Source: Pilaira anomala (Eukaryota; Mucoromycota; Mucoromycetes; Mucorales; Mucoraceae). Taken from it: DNA of 64,000 nucleotides. Under the pieces are notes generated by a model. The model was not told the DNA's origin. It saw only the letters and a list, made by a program, of their open reading frames with translations, and ran no database searches. The position numbers were made by a program, and so were the translations under genes. The DNA is taken from the NCBI GenBank assembly GCA_025716855.1, contig JAIXMQ010000039.1, forward strand, positions 186,001 to 250,000, given 5' to 3'. This document shows positions 60,714-64,000 of this stretch, in pieces; within the stretch, counting starts at the first letter, position 1; each line of letters begins with the position of its first letter.

Positions 60714-63479
60714 AAAAAAAAAAGATAAATAGATCACGTTTTTAATTTTCGCCTCTAGATTTCTACACCATCATGCTTAGTATATTTGGATAACGATGTT
60801 GTATTTGTTGGATCAACTGTAGGAGACTCACAATTAGTTCATGTCCAAAGAACTGATACAACAACTGCTGAAAATGGCGAAATACTGGAAGTCATTGACG
60901 AGTTTTCTAATTTGGGACCTATCACCGATTTCTGTGTAGCAGATCTTGATAAACAAGGACAGACTCAATTGATCACTTGCTCTGGTGTATCAAAAGATAG
61001 CTCATTAAGAATTATTCGAAATGGTGTAGGCTTAAACGAATTGGCCGCTATTGAAATTAGTGGTGTCAAAGGCGTATGGGCACTACGTCCTTCTTTTCAT
61101 GATGTACATGATGATATGTTGGTAGTTTCATTTGTGAATCAAACTAGATTATTACAATTACGTGGTAATGCAATGACACAGCTAGATCGCCATTCTGGCA
61201 TAGATTTAAATTGTAGAACGTTGGTCGCAGCCAATGTGTTTGATGATATGGTTATTCAAGTCACAGATCGCAGTGTAAGATTAATGGATGCTAGAGGTGA
61301 CGGAGATTTATTAGATGATTGGGTTCCTGAAGAACGTACACAAATTACAGTAGCCAGTGTTAATCCAACACAATGTGTGATATCAATTGGTTATGGTAGA
61401 TTGGTTGCTCTCGAGATTAAAGATAGAAAGTTAAACCTAATCGGGTAAACAGGTGACATATGAAATTATTTCTACGGAAGTTTTAACTTACTTGTATACT
61501 TTTAGTGTGACACAACTTCAACACGAAATTTCATGTATAGATATCAGCCCCATAGATGCTGACAATCCAATTCAATCGACAGTTGTGGCTGTTGGAATGT
61601 GGCAAAATGTAGGCGTATGTTTACTTGCGCTACCTAGCCTTCAATTGATAGCAGAAGAAACACTTGCTGGTACAGTCATGCCACGTTCAATTTTGATGGC
61701 CAAATTTGAAAATATTTGCTATCTTCTCGTTGCATTGGGTGATGGGCAATTCTACAACTTTAAACTAGATACAAAATTAGGTGAATTATCTGATAAAAAG
61801 AGATCATTTTTAGGGAAACTACCGATTCATTTAGGCACATTCACCTCAAACGGTACAACACATGTATTTGCTGCTTCTGATAAACCTAGCGTCATTCACA
61901 GTCGAAACAAAAAACTCATTTATTCAAATGTTAATTTGAAGGAAGTACGTTGTGTTACTTCATTTAATAGCTTATCTTTCCCTGATGCTGTAGCTTTAAC
62001 TACCAAAGACGGCTTAGTCATTGGACAAATGGAGGAAATTCAGAAACTTCATATCACCAAAATACCAACCATTGATACACCCCGACGTATTACATACCAA
62101 GAAACATCTCGCTCATTCGGTGTTGTAACGGAGAGAATCACGTCAGAGCCTTATAATGCTTCTACAACCACAGGTGGTTTTGAAGTATTGGATGACCAAT
62201 CTTTTAAAGGTAAACTCCAATGTAATTTACAAAATATAACAATACTGATATTATTTTAGTACTTGATAGAGTTTATTTTAAACAGTTTGAAAGACCTCTT
62301 GCTACCACTTCTATGACATTTGAGAATGATAATAACGAGTACTTTATTGTCGCAACAGGAAAAGACACGGACGAATATGAGAATAATAGTGTTGGAAGAA
62401 TCCTAGTACTTCAAGTAACTTTACAGCGCAGATTAAGACTAGTATCTCAAATTAAAACAAATGGTATGGTCGATTGTTTGAGATCTTTTAATGGAAAGTT
62501 ATTAGCAAGTGTGCGAGGAATGGTAATGTTGAGAATTATTTTGATTAATAACCATACTAAGAAAATAAAAAGGTCCATGTTTATAGATGGGAATTACAAA
62601 TAGGAAGAGGAACTCTCGTATCAATTTGTTCCAAGAGACTACCTTCAATTACCGAGTCTATCACAACTTACAAAGATTTAATTATTACTGGTGATATGGC
62701 ATATTCTGTTGTTGCATTACGATATGATGCAAAAACTGAAACTTTAATTGAAGTGGCGGCACATGAACGGTTAAAAGAAGTTCTTGCTGTAGAGGCGTCT
62801 GACGAAAACCTATATATTGCAGCCGAAAGAGATGGTCATTTATTTGTTGTAGAAAAATGTAATGAAGACAGCGTGAACGATGAACCACTATTAGAAACCG
62901 TTAGTGTATGGCATCTAGGCGATGTCATCCGCAAATTTAGATTTGGTAGGCGATTTTGTTGTATATCCAGCTCATGCTCAAGTATGAACTAACTTGTATT
63001 TCTATTAGGCTCTTTGGGAATGAATAATGCGGACCCTGATGGAAAACCTGAAGCACCTGCGCTTATATTCGCTACAGCAAGTGGCGCTATTGGATTAATT
63101 GCAGATTTGACCCCTAGTCGATTTAAACTTTTAGATCAAATGCAATACAACATGACTAGGATCGTGAAAAGTATAGGCGATCTCAGTCATACCGAGTGAG
63201 TTTGTTATACATTTGCTTTATATATATATATATATATAATAATAATAATACTGACATCTATTGATGGGCTTATTTTCTAGTTGGAGAAGTGTTTCTATCA
63301 TGGATAGAAAAGAGGAAGCTGTCAATTTCATTGATGGAGACTTAATTGAAAGCTTTCTGGATCTAACACCACAACAAATGCAAGAGGTAGTAGATGGTCT
63401 TCATGGAGGCCGCAAACTTGATAAATCTGTGGAAGATCTTTGTAAAGTAGTCGAAGAGTTAATGAGCGCTCATCCTTAA
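59428..63479 (+). CDS. DDB1: DDB1, damaged-DNA-binding protein 1 / CUL4 adaptor
   Basis: Eleven exons: 59428-59531, 59597-59705, 59760-60109, 60164-60469, 60538-60664, 60759-61444, 61506-62209, 62260-62522, 62573-62945, 63009-63195 and 63281-63479. They sum to 3408 nt, 1135 residues (human 1140). It is a three-propeller adaptor that links substrate receptors to the Cullin-4 ubiquitin ligase in nucleotide-excision repair, replication licensing and heterochromatin control. Landmarks: start YVVTAQKPTATQFAVKGSFT, GTRIEIYTLTPDGL, HPYDYMNISLPDKQVISL-like blade, LITCSGVSKDSSLRIIRNG, LVALEIKDRKLNLIG, and the C-terminal helical domain WRSVSIMDRKEEAVNFIDGD ending in CKVVEELMSAHP. Intron 5 contains a run of about 39 T (60670-60708). 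Confidence 0.96.
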
Positions 63480-64000
63480 AGCGTAATAATACTGATATTA
63501 AAAAATAATGTTTTTGTAAATAAATCATACACCACTTAAATAATAGTAATCTCTATAAACATACATACTTATTAGTAGACATGTTGACATCACTATAATC
63601 TGATATATTTGGCCATTTATATCATTGTCATCAAATTCGCTTGAAAACACACTTTGGTTTTTGTAGACCTAGAGAAGCTTATGTTAAGTTTGAAAGGAAT
63701 CTGGGTGGTACTTGGGATAGTGGAAGCTATGGATATCCTTCTTGCTGATTTTATTGTGCGTTAGATATAGAACAATTAAAGGATCATATCGTTAGAGAGC
63801 ATGATATTAGTCTTAAAATTACAGCAGACGATGCAATGGATGTGAATAAAGAAGTTGCTGTAAAGGAGGAGGAAGAAGTTTCTGTATTGGAGGGACAAGA
63901 AATTTAATTCATACAGGCTTCAAGAAACTTTTTACTATAATGAATAAGCAACACATTATTGTTTATAATGCATCAACAACCTTTATATCATTAGGTCATA
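63480..64000 (+). pseudogene. Right edge: small coding relic with zinc-finger-like pattern
   Basis: After the DDB1 3' UTR the plus strand reads KTHFGFCRPREAYVKFERNL and GGTWDSGSYGYPSC then a TGA. It then reads ALDIEQLKDHIVREHDISLK to a TAA at about 63904-63906. The spacing of Cys and the LKDHIVREH block resembles a degenerate C2H2 unit. The interrupting stop and lack of a clear start make this a relic or part of a gene I cannot splice. Confidence 0.3.

Overview
The window looks like nuclear DNA of an early-diverging fungus, most likely a Mucoromycota species of the Mucorales type. It is strongly AT-rich. Introns are about 50-120 nt with GTAAG-type donors, homopolymer runs are abundant, and the orthologues are recognisably fungal (HSP104, ATG7, a Mig1/CreA-type zinc finger, ECM33-like wall protein, P450s with a shared ten-exon layout). 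The phylum is inferred from protein style, not from a search. Spliced models were built by hand; for each complete gene the exon lengths sum to a multiple of three.

Region 1 (1-5.1 kb) is transposon-damaged. It holds a gene edge, the last exon of a truncated gene, a decayed Tc1/mariner element with matching terminal repeats, a short Mutator-like element, a 200-bp tandem duplication and two gene fragments. Region 2 (5.7-20.6 kb) carries conserved housekeeping genes: HSP104 with a heat-shock element, NAA15 (NatA subunit), a small acidic protein, a Mig1/CreA-like repressor, and ATG7 divergent from it. Long stretches here are homopolymer-rich and gene-free. Region 3 (24.2-38.2 kb) is a family-expansion locus: two paralogous single-domain QxW (ricin-B fold) lectins, two intact P450 genes and one decayed inverted P450 copy.

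Region 4 (39.3-47.5 kb) holds PRP19, a large PRRC2/BAT2-like RGG protein and a major-facilitator transporter whose model needs a 3-nt exon. Region 5 (49.3-55.2 kb) is an ECM33-like GPI wall-protein gene split by a 4.4-kb DNA transposon with an intact 998-codon transposase frame. Removing the element and one TA restores the reading frame exactly. Region 6 (55.7-64 kb) has a small intronless gene, a SWIB-domain protein, a 141-bp MITE and DDB1.

No operon logic applies. Functional themes are proteostasis and turnover (HSP104, ATG7, DDB1, PRP19, NAA15), carbon-responsive transcription (Mig1/CreA-like), cell wall (ECM33-like) and lectin/P450 accessory functions. The most interesting observations are the precise transposon insertion in the wall-protein gene, the 3-nt microexon, the lectin/P450 duplication locus, and a genome-wide habit of poly(T)-poly(A) tracts, several of them beside 3' splice sites.
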